Source: Stratiformator vulcanicus
GTDB lineage: Bacteria > Planctomycetota > Planctomycetia > Planctomycetales > Planctomycetaceae
Length of the DNA: 64,000 nt
Direction of reading: 5' to 3'
NCBI RefSeq assembly: GCF_007744515.1
Contig: NZ_CP036268.1
Coordinates: forward strand, 4,272,833 to 4,336,832
The notes below the pieces were generated by a model that ran no database searches, had not been told where the DNA came from, and worked only from the letters and a program-made list of their open reading frames with translations. Each line of letters starts with the position of its first letter. Within the stretch, counting starts at the first letter, position 1. Shown here piece by piece: positions 18,596 to 26,706 of the stretch. The position numbers were made by a program, and so were the translations under genes.

Positions 18596-19249
18596 TCACG
18601 AAGTCTCCGGCAGATCGAAATCAATGGATGATCCGTCCGGCCTCCGGTCTCGACTCGCGTCGTCCCCAATCTCGTCCTGAGTGTCCTCCGGCGAGCCGTC
18701 TGCGATCTCGGGAGTCTCGTCTTCGATCTCTTGCGACGGCGGAGCCGGAGAGTCGGCGAGCCGGACCACAAGGCGATTCCCGGATACGGAAACGACCTCG
18801 ATCTCCTGCTTCGGATCGAGCATCAAACCTCGCGTTTCGGAGTGGTACCGCCGACCGTTTACGATCACCATCCCGCCCGGGGCGTGCGGCGTCAGTGACT
18901 CGCCGCGCTTTCCGACCAGTCCGGCGAGTTCTTCGCGCTCTTTCGCGTAAGGCTGAATCTCTTCGGGCGTCGGGGCTTCCAACAGCACCCGCTTGCCGAA
19001 GGGTGTGTGCGGAAATGCCGCAAACGCCCCGACAAGAACCGACGGTATCAAAAACACGACCGACGCGACGTAAATCCACCAGGCCGTCGGACTCGTGCCC
19101 CACCACGCTTCGTACGCGCAATAGATTGAGCCAAGCAGCGCCACGACGGTCAGCACCCCCAGCACGCCGCCGGACGGAATGAAGACCTCCGTCACGAGCA
19201 ACGCCAGACTCAATAGCAGGAGCAAGATGCTGAAGTGCGAATAATCCAT
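18596..19249 (-). CDS. NfeD-family membrane protein
   Basis: The ATG at 19249 (MDYSHFSILL) begins directly with the first membrane helix; the frame is open to 19315 but the extra residues are polar and unlikely. Three to four hydrophobic helices (residues 5-75) precede a C-terminal OB-fold NfeD domain (GLVGKRGESLTPHAPGGMVIVNGRRY, VVSVSGNRLVV) and an acidic tail. NfeD proteins pair with flotillin-like or stomatin-like partners; here floA follows at about 100 bp. The long ClpP-like protease domain of NfeD1b proteins is absent. Confidence 0.88.
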   Translation of the reverse strand: MDYSHFSILLLLLSLALLVTEVFIPSGGVLGVLTVVALLGSIYCAYEAWWGTSPTAWWIYVASVVFLIPSVLVGAFAAFPHTPFGKRVLLEAPTPEEIQPYAKEREELAGLVGKRGESLTPHAPGGMVIVNGRRYHSETRGLMLDPKQEIEVVSVSGNRLVVRLADSPAPPSQEIEDETPEIADGSPEDTQDEIGDDASRDRRPDGSSIDFDLPETS

Positions 19250-19330
19250 CAACGTCCCGCGGAACTGACTCTGTGAGAGATACCCGCAGTGTAACCGGCC
19301 CAACCCGTCCGGCAAGATTCCAGCCCCGTT

Positions 19331-19376
19331 CAGCTCTCAGCTCTCAGCTCTCGACTCTCGACTCTCGACTCTCGAC
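19331..19376. repeat. Heptanucleotide tandem repeat (CAGCTCT/CGACTCT)
   Basis: Three CAGCTCT units followed by three and a half CGACTCT units, in perfect 7-bp phase, directly beside the terminator of the metalloprotease gene. On the minus strand this reads GTCGAGA/GCTGAGA. It resembles the other 7-bp arrays at 22027, 23041, 39207 and 46097. Confidence 0.9.
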
Positions 19377-19413
19377 AAAAAAAGACGAGCCGCCGAAATT
19401 CGGCGGCTCGTCT
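19377..19413 (-). terminator. Intrinsic terminator (minus strand)
   Basis: A 13-bp perfect stem (AGACGAGCCGCCG pairing with its complement, positions 19383-19395 and 19401-19413) with a 5-nt loop. On the minus strand it is followed by a run of seven T. It would end the transcript of the metalloprotease gene, whose stop codon lies about 250 bp upstream. That 250-bp interval contains no recognisable gene. Confidence 0.85.
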
Positions 19414-19661
19414 GCGGACGAGCGGTGTCGGTCTTGCGGGGAGGCCCGAAATCGTGTCCCGGTGGGATACCGGAACAGTCAGGGGAGAGGGACTTTGGTC
19501 GATTCCGCGAGCTCCACCGACACCTCCCTCCACATCGATCGCGGGTTGATCGATGACTCCGGCGGCGGATCGGGCGGGGAACTCGACCAGCCGGCGAAGG
19601 GTTGCGGGTGTCGTCCTACTGGGTCGATCCTTTACTGTTGCGAGTTGCGTTTTGAGCGAAG

Positions 19662-20825
19662 TTATTCGGGAGTGCGGCTTGAATTGTTTAAGACCTCGGC
19701 TGCCTGCCGATCACTGAGCAATCCGGCCGCTTCAGCCAGAGCAACCGCCGAGCGAATTTCCTCGTAGCTGACGAAGCTGTCGAGTGGTTTCGGACGAGCC
19801 ACCAGGGAAGGGGTCCCGCCGCGGGGCGGCTGCGGCTCGGCACGAGCGGCAGCCATATTTTCTTGCACGGAGATACTGGTCACCGGTCGTCCGAGGTCTT
19901 CGGCCCCGGGGGTCTCGGCATCTGGCGATTGCGAGCGAATTGTCATGCCGCTCGGTGCCGACGTGTCGGCCGAGGCCACGGCCACACCGGTCGGTTGTTG
20001 CTGGTGATCGTTCGCGGCCACCATCGTTCCGGGTTGAAGCTCGGGGCTGCCGGCGAGGACCCACGAATCCCAGCGCCGTTCCAAGGCTGCGACGCCGCGA
20101 AGATTGTAATGCTTACCGAGGGCCTGATCCCAACCGCCGTCGAACGCGTCTTCGAGGAATTCGAGGTAGCGAGCCTTGCCGCCGGCCTGCACGAGGAAAT
20201 TCGCGAGCGAATACCCCTCGGCGTAGAGCGTCATCACGTCTCGCATGTCGGTGGGGTACTCCTTCATCCCGATCAGTTGGTTCAACGGGATGCGGCGTTC
20301 GGTCTTCCAGACCTGTCGCAACGTCATTTCCTGCCGACGTTTTTCGCTGGGATGCTCAGCCAACGTGGCCGCCCCTTCATCCGCCCAACGGGGCAGGGGA
20401 CGCCGAAAGTGCGTCGCGAAAATCGTGTGGCTGACCTCGTGCGGAATCACCGAGTCGAGAATCCGCTCGGCCGTCCCTTGAACCTGCATCCGCCAACCGA
20501 AAACGTGTCCCCGGTCGAACGAGAACGAGGTTGCTCCACCGGCGCCGATCTGCCCGACCTTCACGGAGATCGGACAGGGCCGGCTCCACTTCGGGAGTTC
20601 TTTGCCAAGCCACTCTTTCGCCAATCGCGACCTCCATTGCTCAGCGGTCATTCCGACCTCTTGAGCAAACTCTGCCGTCGGCGCGGTGACAACAAAGTTG
20701 GGGCTGCGATACGAAGCCGCGTTCGCGGGGGCGGCTGCCAAAGATAGAAGCGCGGCCAGAGCCAGCGCAAAGCGAATCCATCGAGCTTCCATGCTCACCG
20801 GGTCCCGTAAAAGAGCGGGGTTCAC
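19662..20825 (-). CDS. Secreted zinc metalloprotease-like protein (HExxH)
   Basis: A 387-residue protein with a signal peptide (IRFALALAALLSLAAAPANA, cleavage probably after ANA). The catalytic signature PHEVSHT is an HExxH, followed about 20 residues later by WADEGAATLAE with the third zinc ligand Glu, the arrangement of gluzincin peptidases of the MA clan. A second region (YAEGYSLANFLVQAGG) is also typical of this DUF1570/peptidase-MA-like group. The C-terminal 130 residues are low-complexity linker and a short helical SYEEIRSAVALAEAAGLLS motif. It probably acts in the periplasm or at the surface; the substrate is unknown. Transcription ends at the terminator at 19377-19413. Confidence 0.82.
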   Translation of the reverse strand: MNPALLRDPVSMEARWIRFALALAALLSLAAAPANAASYRSPNFVVTAPTAEFAQEVGMTAEQWRSRLAKEWLGKELPKWSRPCPISVKVGQIGAGGATSFSFDRGHVFGWRMQVQGTAERILDSVIPHEVSHTIFATHFRRPLPRWADEGAATLAEHPSEKRRQEMTLRQVWKTERRIPLNQLIGMKEYPTDMRDVMTLYAEGYSLANFLVQAGGKARYLEFLEDAFDGGWDQALGKHYNLRGVAALERRWDSWVLAGSPELQPGTMVAANDHQQQPTGVAVASADTSAPSGMTIRSQSPDAETPGAEDLGRPVTSISVQENMAAARAEPQPPRGGTPSLVARPKPLDSFVSYEEIRSAVALAEAAGLLSDRQAAEVLNNSSRTPE

Positions 20826-21220
20826 GTCGGGCGGGATGCTTCTTGCACCGTTGCCCTGCCGACATCCTTGTCAGCTTGAGTGCGTCGTAAACAATCGCCG
20901 TGCCGAAACTTCGCCACCGAAGCTTTCTTTTAGCCGGATATCCGTAACTGACTCAGGAATAGGGACTTCGGGAACATGCCTTGGCGGAGGCCCCTGAAGC
21001 GACGGCTGGGATTCTCACGATAATTGCACATTTTGCAAGACGGATCTCCCACGCGACGGGGCGCTTTTGCACTTTTGCCCGACCGAGCGGCGAGCTGAGG
21101 CCGGGATCACCAGGCTGTTGCCGGCCGAACGAATTCCGTTCAATGGAATCTGCGTTAGAAAACGTTTCGGCCGACTCTTCGCCGCCAAGTAAACGCCTCC
21201 TTTTTCTGCAAAGTACCGTC

Positions 21221-22015
21221 ATGAAACGCTCCACTCCGTTCCTTGCCGAAATGACCAACCGCGAACTGGAGCAGTTCCTGGAGAAGTCTCAGACGGTCAT
21301 CATTCCCGTCGGGGCGACCGAGCAGCACGGGCCGCACTCGCCGATCGGGACCGACGTAATCATTCCACAGGAGATCGCTCGCCGTGTGGCCGGAGAAATC
21401 GAAGCGGTGATCGCGCCGTCGCTCGCCTACACGCTCTCCTACCCACACCGTGGATTCGCCGCTGAGTTTAGCGTCTCGATCGAAACCTTCATGGCGGTCA
21501 TCAAGGACCTCACGCTCTCGTTCGCCCAAAGCGGCTTCCGCAAGATCGTGTTCCTGAATGGCCATTTCGACAACACCTACCCGATCGCCTACGCCTGCGC
21601 TCAAGCCGCCGAGGCCGGGCTGCCCGAGGGCACGATCGCGTTCCCGATCAATTACTGGGACGGTCTGACCGCCGAAGAGCGCGACAAATATCTCACCCTT
21701 GATAAAGGGTTGCACGCCGGGATGACCGAAGTCTCCGCGATCCTCGCCATCGATCCCGAACTGGTCGATATGGAACAGGCCAATACCGAGTTCCCCAACT
21801 TCCCGGAGACGATCACCGAGTCCCCGGCAATCCACGCCGCGTTCTTCTTTACCTCCCCCGGCAGCGTCTACCGCATCACCAAAACGGGCACCTGGGGCGA
21901 TGCGACCAAGGCCACGGCGGAGCAGGGCGAAGAATACCTCGGCTTCGGCGTGAAGTCGGTCCTCAATCTCCTTGCCGATATCGACAAAACGTACGCGGAA
22001 TTGCCGGTAAGATGA
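21221..22015 (+). CDS. Creatininase-family amidohydrolase
   Basis: A protein of about 264 residues belonging to the creatininase superfamily, which covers creatinine amidohydrolase, MftE-like peptidases and formamide hydrolases. Metal ligands are visible in VGATEQHGPHSPIGTDVIIP (Glu, His, Asp) and FLNGHFDN (His). The frame is open upstream to 20981, but the first 80 residues look non-coding; the ATG at 21221 (MKRSTPFLAEM) begins exactly where the family usually begins. No mycofactocin or creatine-pathway genes lie nearby, so the substrate is not indicated. A heptamer repeat array begins 12 bp after its stop. Confidence 0.85.
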   Translation: MKRSTPFLAEMTNRELEQFLEKSQTVIIPVGATEQHGPHSPIGTDVIIPQEIARRVAGEIEAVIAPSLAYTLSYPHRGFAAEFSVSIETFMAVIKDLTLSFAQSGFRKIVFLNGHFDNTYPIAYACAQAAEAGLPEGTIAFPINYWDGLTAEERDKYLTLDKGLHAGMTEVSAILAIDPELVDMEQANTEFPNFPETITESPAIHAAFFFTSPGSVYRITKTGTWGDATKATAEQGEEYLGFGVKSVLNLLADIDKTYAELPVR

Positions 22016-22026
22016 GGCGGGGGAAT

Positions 22027-22117
22027 GTCAGAAGTCGGAAGTCGGAAGTCGGAAGTCGGAAGTCGGAAGTCGGAAGTCGGAAGTCGGAAGTCGGAAGTCA
22101 GGAGTCAGGAGTCGGGC
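22027..22117. repeat. Heptanucleotide tandem array, 13 units (GTCGGAA)
   Basis: One GTCAGAA, nine perfect GTCGGAA, two GTCAGGA and one GTCGGGC in uninterrupted 7-bp phase. The degenerate units at both ends and perfect units in the middle are typical of a tandem array homogenised from the centre. Confidence 0.95.
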
Positions 22118-22147
22118 GGAGACGGCGCCCGGTCGTCCCGACCGCGG

Positions 22148-22290
22148 GTAGCCCGGCCGTTCACGGCCGGGTCGCGCAGCGACAAGATGCTTTTCGAGAA
22201 GGTGTCCTTGAGTGGTCGGCCACCCTTACTCCTGTGACGCCTTCGAACAGTATCTTCTGCCTGTCGGTCCCTGCCGAGATCGGCGATTCG
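22148..22290. repeat. Palindromic element, GTAGCCCGGCC type (degenerate copy)
   Basis: The left end GTAGCCCGGCCGTTCACGG followed by CCGGGTCGCGCAGCGACAAGATGC matches, as reverse complement, the arms at 22715-22769 and 22971-23025. The right end near 22231-22290 (TCGAACAGTATCTTCTGCC) is a diverged version of the opposite arm. The internal CGCAGCGACAAGA is shared with the AGTGGC-type elements next to it, so the two types are related. Confidence 0.6.
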
Positions 22291-22315
22291 ATGACCAACA
22301 TTGATGATTCAAGCG

Positions 22316-22457
22316 AGTGGCCCGGACGACGTCCGGGTCGCGCAGCGACAAGAGATTTCAGTCAGAGATATCCCTGCTAATTTGGCATCGAATGTTGTAT
22401 GTGGTCGGTAGCTGAATACTCTTGCGGCTACGCCGCACGGACGGTGTCCGTGCCACT
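22316..22457. repeat. 142-bp AGTGGC-type TIR element, copy A
   Basis: Begins AGTGGCCCGGACGACGTCC and ends with the inverse ...GGACGGTGTCCGTGCCACT. The two ends form about 42-bp imperfect terminal inverted repeats, each with its own internal hairpin. This copy is the most diverged of the cluster in its centre. Confidence 0.85.
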
Positions 22458-22529
22458 CGGAATTTATTAATTTCACTTTCGTAGTCGGCCTTCAACGATC
22501 TCATATTGTTCTCAAACAGTAAATCAAAG

Positions 22530-22664
22530 TGTGGCCCGGACATCGTCCGGGTCGCGTAGAGCACTCAGGCAGAGATGTCCTTACCAGTCCGGCGTCCAAT
22601 GTTAATTGTGGCCGGCAGCTGAATGCTCTGGCGGCTGCGCCGCACGGACGGTGTCCGTGCCACT
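22530..22664. repeat. 135-bp AGTGGC-type TIR element, copy B
   Basis: Same element as copy A, 213 bp further on. It lacks a few bases of the left inner arm (the CGACAAG part) and begins TGTGGCCCGG. The centre (AGAGATGTCCTTACCAGTCC) is nearly identical to copy C. Confidence 0.85.
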
Positions 22665-22714
22665 CGGGGATTATTAAGTTCTTTCCAGTTGGCAGCCTCT
22701 CACTCTCTTTTAGT

Positions 22715-22769
22715 GTTCTCGAACGGCATCTTGTGCCTGTCGGCACCCGGCCAAAATTGGCCGGGCTAC
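22715..22769. repeat. Single arm of the GTAGCCCGGCC-type element
   Basis: A 55-bp segment starting GTTCTCGAACGGCATCTTGT and ending in the hairpin CCCGGCCAAAATTGGCCGGG plus CTAC. It is near-identical to 22971-23025 and is the reverse complement of the left end at 22148. It sits just before copy C of the other element, so both form a composite repeat of about 250 bp. Confidence 0.8.
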
Positions 22770-22778
22770 CCGTTTAAG

Positions 22779-22920
22779 AGTGGCCCGGACATCGTCCGGG
22801 TCGCGCAGCGACAAGAGCATCTGGGCAGAGATGTCCTTACCAGTCCGGCGTCCAATGTTAATTATGGCCGGTAGCTGAATACTCTGGCGGCTGCGCCGCA
22901 CGGACGTTGTCCGTGCCACT
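22779..22920. repeat. 142-bp AGTGGC-type TIR element, copy C
   Basis: Best-preserved copy. The left arm (22779-22820) and the reverse complement of the right arm (22879-22920) match at roughly 33-34 of 42 positions; each arm folds on itself (CCCGGACATCGTCCGGG; GCACGGACGTTGTCCGTGC). Confidence 0.9.
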
Positions 22921-22970
22921 CGAAATTCATTAATTTCACTCTCGCAGTCGGCCTCCAACTCTTTCTTAAT

Positions 22971-23025
22971 GTTCTCGAACGGCATCTTGTGCCTGTCGGC
23001 ACCCGGCCATGAAAGGCCGGGCTAC
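22971..23025. repeat. Second single arm of the GTAGCCCGGCC-type element
   Basis: Near-copy of 22715-22769, ending in the hairpin CCCGGCCATGAAAGGCCGGG and CTAC. The sequence before it (TTAATTTCACTCTCGCAGTC) also repeats the spacer after copies A and B. Confidence 0.8.
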
Positions 23026-23040
23026 TCGTGTCTTGCTAAT

Positions 23041-23072
23041 AGCTGACAGCCGATAGCCGACAGCCGACAGCT
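23041..23072. repeat. Short heptamer repeat (AGCCGAC/AGCCGAT)
   Basis: AGCTGAC, AGCCGAT, AGCCGAC, AGCCGAC and AGCTT in 7-bp phase. Same periodicity and purine/GC pattern as the array at 22027. Confidence 0.8.
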
Positions 23073-23231
23073 TTAAAAAAATCGGACGCGCGCCCGGCAG
23101 TTTTGCCGCGGCAACATCCGCCGCATGGGAAGCTGCAATTAGGTAACTGCACCCACCGGCGGGGCGAACAGAGGCGGTGCGCACCGTGTGTTCCTCCAAC
23201 CGAGGAAAGATGGTTGCGCCGGACAAAAAAT

Positions 23232-23401
23232 GGGTGGCTGGGGACGGTCTCGAAGAGCCGCCCCCAGCGAGCGCGGGGCGACGCCGACCTGCTGTTATCT
23301 ATTCGATCGCCCCAGCACTGGGGGCGGGCAATCGGCTATCGGGTACGCCTGCAGAGTTCGAGGAGGACAACTTTCGATCTCGCGCCCGTCCCCAGCCACC
23401 C
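23232..23401. repeat. 170-bp element with 16-bp perfect TIRs
   Basis: GGGTGGCTGGGGACGG at 23232-23247 is the exact reverse complement of 23386-23401. Inner parts carry further GC-rich dyads (GCCCCAGCACTGGGGGC). No coding capacity for a transposase. The flanks carry runs of A (GGACAAAAAATG) but no clear target duplication. Confidence 0.8.
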
Positions 23402-23697
23402 TTCATAGTTCGTGGCACCGATGTTCGGGTGCCGGGGTGCGTCTCGCCCCCGCATCTGAGAGCCCGTCAGGTTCTTGCATCGTTTCGATCGGCCACAGCG
23501 CCTGCGAGCAATCGCGGCGACTGAAAAAAAGTGGGCGATCTGACTCCCGCGTGGGCGACACGCCCCGCGCACCGAGTGACCGGAATCCCCTTCAATTGAA
23601 GGTCGCCAAAATCGCTCTTTAGCCCGCCCGCCGATTTGTTCTACAACCCACACACCCGGGAACGCTGCTGCGCTCCCATTCCGAATTTCGTGTGCGG

Positions 23698-24918
23698 ATG
23701 CGTTCCATGTGGTACGACCTCGTCATTCTCGGCCTGCTTGCGTTCTGCACCATTCGCGGGATGCGGCGGGGTTTCGTGTGGCAGCTCGCTGGCATTGCCG
23801 GCTTAGTTCTCGCTTTCCTGTTCGCCGAAACGCTATCCCCTGTGATCGCTCCGATCATCGGTGTGGAGCCGCCGCTGAATCGGTGGATCGCGATGTTCAT
23901 CATTTACATCGGGGCATCGTTTGTCTCGTTCGCAATCGCGCGATCGATGCACTCGGCTTTGGAAAAGGCGAAGTTCGTCGAGTTTGATCGCCATCTCGGC
24001 GGGATATTCGGCTTCGTCAAAGGGACGGCGTTCGCACTCCTGATCACCTTCTTCGCTGTGACCCTTTCGGAAGCGGCACGACCGACGGTTCTCAACAGTA
24101 GGGCCGGCTACGTGGCGGCCGTCGTCATGTGGCAGTTGCAGCCGATCATGCCGGAGGGCCTCGCGAACATTCTCGATCCCTATCTCGAAAACTTCGACCG
24201 CCCTCCCCGTGCGACCGAGACCGACGGTGAAACGATCATCGCGGACGGAAGCGGTTCGGGCACGCCGGGGAGCGGCTCCTCCGGCGACAACTTCGGCACG
24301 CCACCGCAGACTCCGATCGACCGAATACCGGGCGGCAAAGATTCCGATTTCGGAGCATTGCCGGAGGCCAAGCCGTCGCCGGCGAAAAATGATTTGCGGC
24401 GCGAGTTCGAATCATACCTCGCGGCGTCGGCGTCTCGCTTCGGCGTGAGAGTTCTTGAAGATTTCCGTGACCGATTCGCACGCAGCGCTCCGACGGAACG
24501 TGAGCGACTCGTCCGGGACCTTCGTGCGACGCCGGCGAACGTCGGCTCGGTCGAGTCGATCTTCCGCGCGTGGGCAGGGGTGTCGGAATCGGTCGCTCCG
24601 CCGGCGAAGCCGAACTCTGCCTCGATCGCCGAGCAAAACCGAAAGCTGCTCGGCGAAATTGCGGCGGTCTATTCCGACAGTCCGAAGATTCGAGACTCGA
24701 TCATCAACGAAGCGCAGCAGCGATTCTCTGGCGTCGATCCGTCGGTCGCGCAGACGGTGCTGAAGGACTGGAAATCGGACTTGCTCGACATCCGCCCCGA
24801 TCCCGATCCGGGAACCGATTTGGCGACGCCGTTGGAAGCCCGGATCACCCGTCACGGCAGGGCAGTGGAGTCGGCCTCGCCGAAGGTCGCCGATGGGAAG
24901 CGGAAGCGCCGCACTTAA
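23698..24918 (+). CDS. CvpA-family membrane protein with long C-terminal extension
   Basis: The N-terminal 160 residues are a CvpA (colicin V production) domain. It has four membrane helices and the entry motif MWYDLVILGLLAFCTIRGMRRGFVWQ (starting WYDLVILGLL, with the conserved GxxRG). The remaining 240 residues are a Gly/Ser/Pro linker and an alpha-helical cytoplasmic region not found in ordinary CvpA (about 160 residues). GTG 23692, ATG 23698 and ATG 23707 are all possible starts. CvpA proteins have been linked to envelope homeostasis; the precise role is unclear. Convergent with the small gene at 24937, 18 bp away. Confidence 0.82.
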   Translation: MRSMWYDLVILGLLAFCTIRGMRRGFVWQLAGIAGLVLAFLFAETLSPVIAPIIGVEPPLNRWIAMFIIYIGASFVSFAIARSMHSALEKAKFVEFDRHLGGIFGFVKGTAFALLITFFAVTLSEAARPTVLNSRAGYVAAVVMWQLQPIMPEGLANILDPYLENFDRPPRATETDGETIIADGSGSGTPGSGSSGDNFGTPPQTPIDRIPGGKDSDFGALPEAKPSPAKNDLRREFESYLAASASRFGVRVLEDFRDRFARSAPTERERLVRDLRATPANVGSVESIFRAWAGVSESVAPPAKPNSASIAEQNRKLLGEIAAVYSDSPKIRDSIINEAQQRFSGVDPSVAQTVLKDWKSDLLDIRPDPDPGTDLATPLEARITRHGRAVESASPKVADGKRKRRT

Positions 24919-24936
24919 TTCAAAAATCGGGCGCAC

Positions 24937-25209
24937 TCAGGCCGGCAGCAATTGCGCAAGATCGGCCGGATCGTCCACCTCGATTCCAATAACCTCGGTC
25001 GTCGGCGCCGCGGTTCTCAGGCACGCGATCGCTGATCGAACGGCTTCATCGAAAGACTCCGCGTCGCGATCGAATGCGACCTCCTCGCGACGGAATCCGC
25101 CCCCGACAGAAGCATCGTCGCCCCCGGCTTCGAACACGGCATCAACGAACGCCGGGGAGGAGGTATCGACGCCTCGCAGCGTCAGGATGAACCCGTACGT
25201 CCTCGCCAT
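24937..25209 (-). CDS. Small conserved protein, 90 aa, of unknown function
   Basis: MARTYGFILTLRGVDTSSP begins a compact domain that includes FVDAVFEAGGDDASVG, VAFDRDAESFDEAVRSAI and IGIEVDDPADLAQLLPA. I recall a similar small alpha/beta domain in proteins that carry an HTH after it (ending in an xxAEIAxR motif); here the protein ends before any HTH. ATG 25209 has GAGG nine bases upstream. The frame is open to 25386, but those 59 residues look non-coding. It lies downstream of accA by about 220 bp. Function not assigned; an antitoxin-like or regulatory role is only a guess. Confidence 0.6.
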   Translation of the reverse strand: MARTYGFILTLRGVDTSSPAFVDAVFEAGGDDASVGGGFRREEVAFDRDAESFDEAVRSAIACLRTAAPTTEVIGIEVDDPADLAQLLPA

Positions 25210-25427
25210 ATGCGTCGCCTCATCGCATCGGAATTCGGTGCTTCGCGAAGGATCGATCGGCGTCCCGAAGTCCGCCTCCGAAGCTTCGCCCGCAGCCGGT
25301 TCAGGGGACCGGGCTGCCAAACGGGCCGAACCGGAAATCGCAGTATTTCCTGCCTTTTTGACCCGCGAGTTGAACATAAGGGGCATTATCGGACGTTGGA
25401 GCGGCCCCTCGAACGGGTGGGCCTGCT

Positions 25428-26528
25428 CTACGTCGTGCTGCTCGCGGAGGCCGGTTCGGTCGCCTTGTCAGACGTGGACGACGAACCGTTGGAAGGCGAA
25501 GTGTCCGTAGCAGCCTCGCCCGCTTCGTCGGCGGCCGAAGCATCGCCCGCAGCAGCGATCTCGGAGGTCGCCCGTTCTTCAAACACACCCATCCGGCGGA
25601 AGCGATCGTAGCGTCGATCGACGAGGTCATCCCCCTCTATCGATGCGAGATTATCGAGCGCCGAAATGATCGAGGCGGTCAGCGCATCGGCCGTCGCGCG
25701 ATGGTCACGGTGCGCTCCGCCGAGAGGCTCTTCGATGACCTCATCGACGACCTTCAAACGCTTAAGATCCTTGCTCGTAAATTTGAGCGCGACGGCGGCC
25801 TTGTCGGCGTGCCGAACGTGCTTCCAAAGGATGCCCGCACAGCCCTCGGGACTGATGACCGAGTAGTAGCTGAATTCGAGCATCGCGACGTGGTCGCCGA
25901 TCCCGATCCCGAGTGCCCCGCCGGAGCCACCTTCGCCGATCACGATGCAGACGATCGGCACTTTGAGCTGGGCCATCTCGCGGAGGTTCAGCGCGATCGT
26001 ATAGGCTTGGCCGCGCTCCTCGGCTTCGATCCCCGGAAAGGCTCCCGGGGTATCGATGAACGTGACGATCGGCAGGCCGTACTTTTCGGCGAGCTTCATC
26101 TTCGCGATCGCCTTGCGATATCCTTCCGGATGAGCGCAGCCGTAGTTGCACTCGTTTCGCTCCTTCAGATTGCGTCCCTTTTTCTGGCCGACGAACATCA
26201 ACTTGCGGCCGTCGATCTTCGCCAACGCGGTGACGATCGCGCGATCGTCGCCGAAGCCCTTGTCGCCGTGCAGCTCGACGAATTCGTCGAACAGCAACTC
26301 GATGTAGTCGGCGGTCTGAGGGCGTTCTTCGTGGCGAGCGACCTTGACGATCTGCCACGCGTCGAGGTTCTTGAAGATCTCGCGGCGCTTCCGCTTGATC
26401 TCGACGCGGAGATTGCGGATCGCCTGCTTGATGTTCGACGAGGGCTTCGGCTGCTGCTCGAGTTCGGCGAGCTGCAATTCGAGCTGATGAACGTCGCGTT
26501 CGAACGGAAGATGTGGGATGGCGCTCAT
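25428..26528 (-). CDS. accA: Acetyl-CoA carboxylase carboxyltransferase subunit alpha
   Basis: AccA transfers the carboxyl group from carboxybiotin to acetyl-CoA, giving malonyl-CoA for fatty-acid synthesis, together with AccD (not in this window). Seen: N-terminal helices (LEQQPKPSSNIKQAIRNL), HPEGYRKAIAKMKLAEKYG, TFIDTPGAFPGIEAEERGQ, IGEGGSGGALGIGIGDHV, MLEFSYYSVISPEGCAGILW. The first 315 residues match E. coli-type AccA in length. A tail of about 50 Ala/Ser/Thr/Glu-rich residues is added, probably disordered. Confidence 0.96.
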   Translation of the reverse strand: MSAIPHLPFERDVHQLELQLAELEQQPKPSSNIKQAIRNLRVEIKRKRREIFKNLDAWQIVKVARHEERPQTADYIELLFDEFVELHGDKGFGDDRAIVTALAKIDGRKLMFVGQKKGRNLKERNECNYGCAHPEGYRKAIAKMKLAEKYGLPIVTFIDTPGAFPGIEAEERGQAYTIALNLREMAQLKVPIVCIVIGEGGSGGALGIGIGDHVAMLEFSYYSVISPEGCAGILWKHVRHADKAAVALKFTSKDLKRLKVVDEVIEEPLGGAHRDHRATADALTASIISALDNLASIEGDDLVDRRYDRFRRMGVFEERATSEIAAAGDASAADEAGEAATDTSPSNGSSSTSDKATEPASASSTT

Positions 26529-26706
26529 GACGGGCGGTGCGATCGGTCTTCGTGACCTTCACCGATGCGCGATCGGCTTCGGAAGGAGCCGCCCGTTTCG
26601 CAGAAACCACGGTCGGCGATCGGGCGATCGGACTACGCTATAGTAAACCACGCGTCAGTGATCCGAATCAACCGCAACACCGCGTCGGCCCGAGTGTCGA
26701 CCGCCC

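Larger units (their letters stand above)
22016..23691. other. Gene-free repeat island
   Basis: About 1.7 kb between the creatininase gene and cvpA with no convincing gene. It is built almost entirely of repeats: heptamer array (22027-22117), several palindromic element copies (22148-23025), a second heptamer array (23041-23072) and a 170-bp TIR element (23232-23401). Open frames across it are by-products of repeats and Gly/Arg-rich composition. Confidence 0.8.

Noticed and set aside
19330-19533. 67-codon minus-strand frame over the heptamer repeat and terminator
   Set aside because: The frame lies across an intrinsic terminator and a 7-bp repeat, so it is a by-product of repeats.
22012-22380. 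Open frame of 122 codons beginning in the heptamer array
   Set aside because: It encodes a repeated RKSEVGS peptide from the 7-bp array and then palindromic repeats; no coding features.
22016-23691. Insertion sequence in the repeat island
   Set aside because: No transposase-like frame, only short inverted-repeat units; an autonomous IS cannot be supported.
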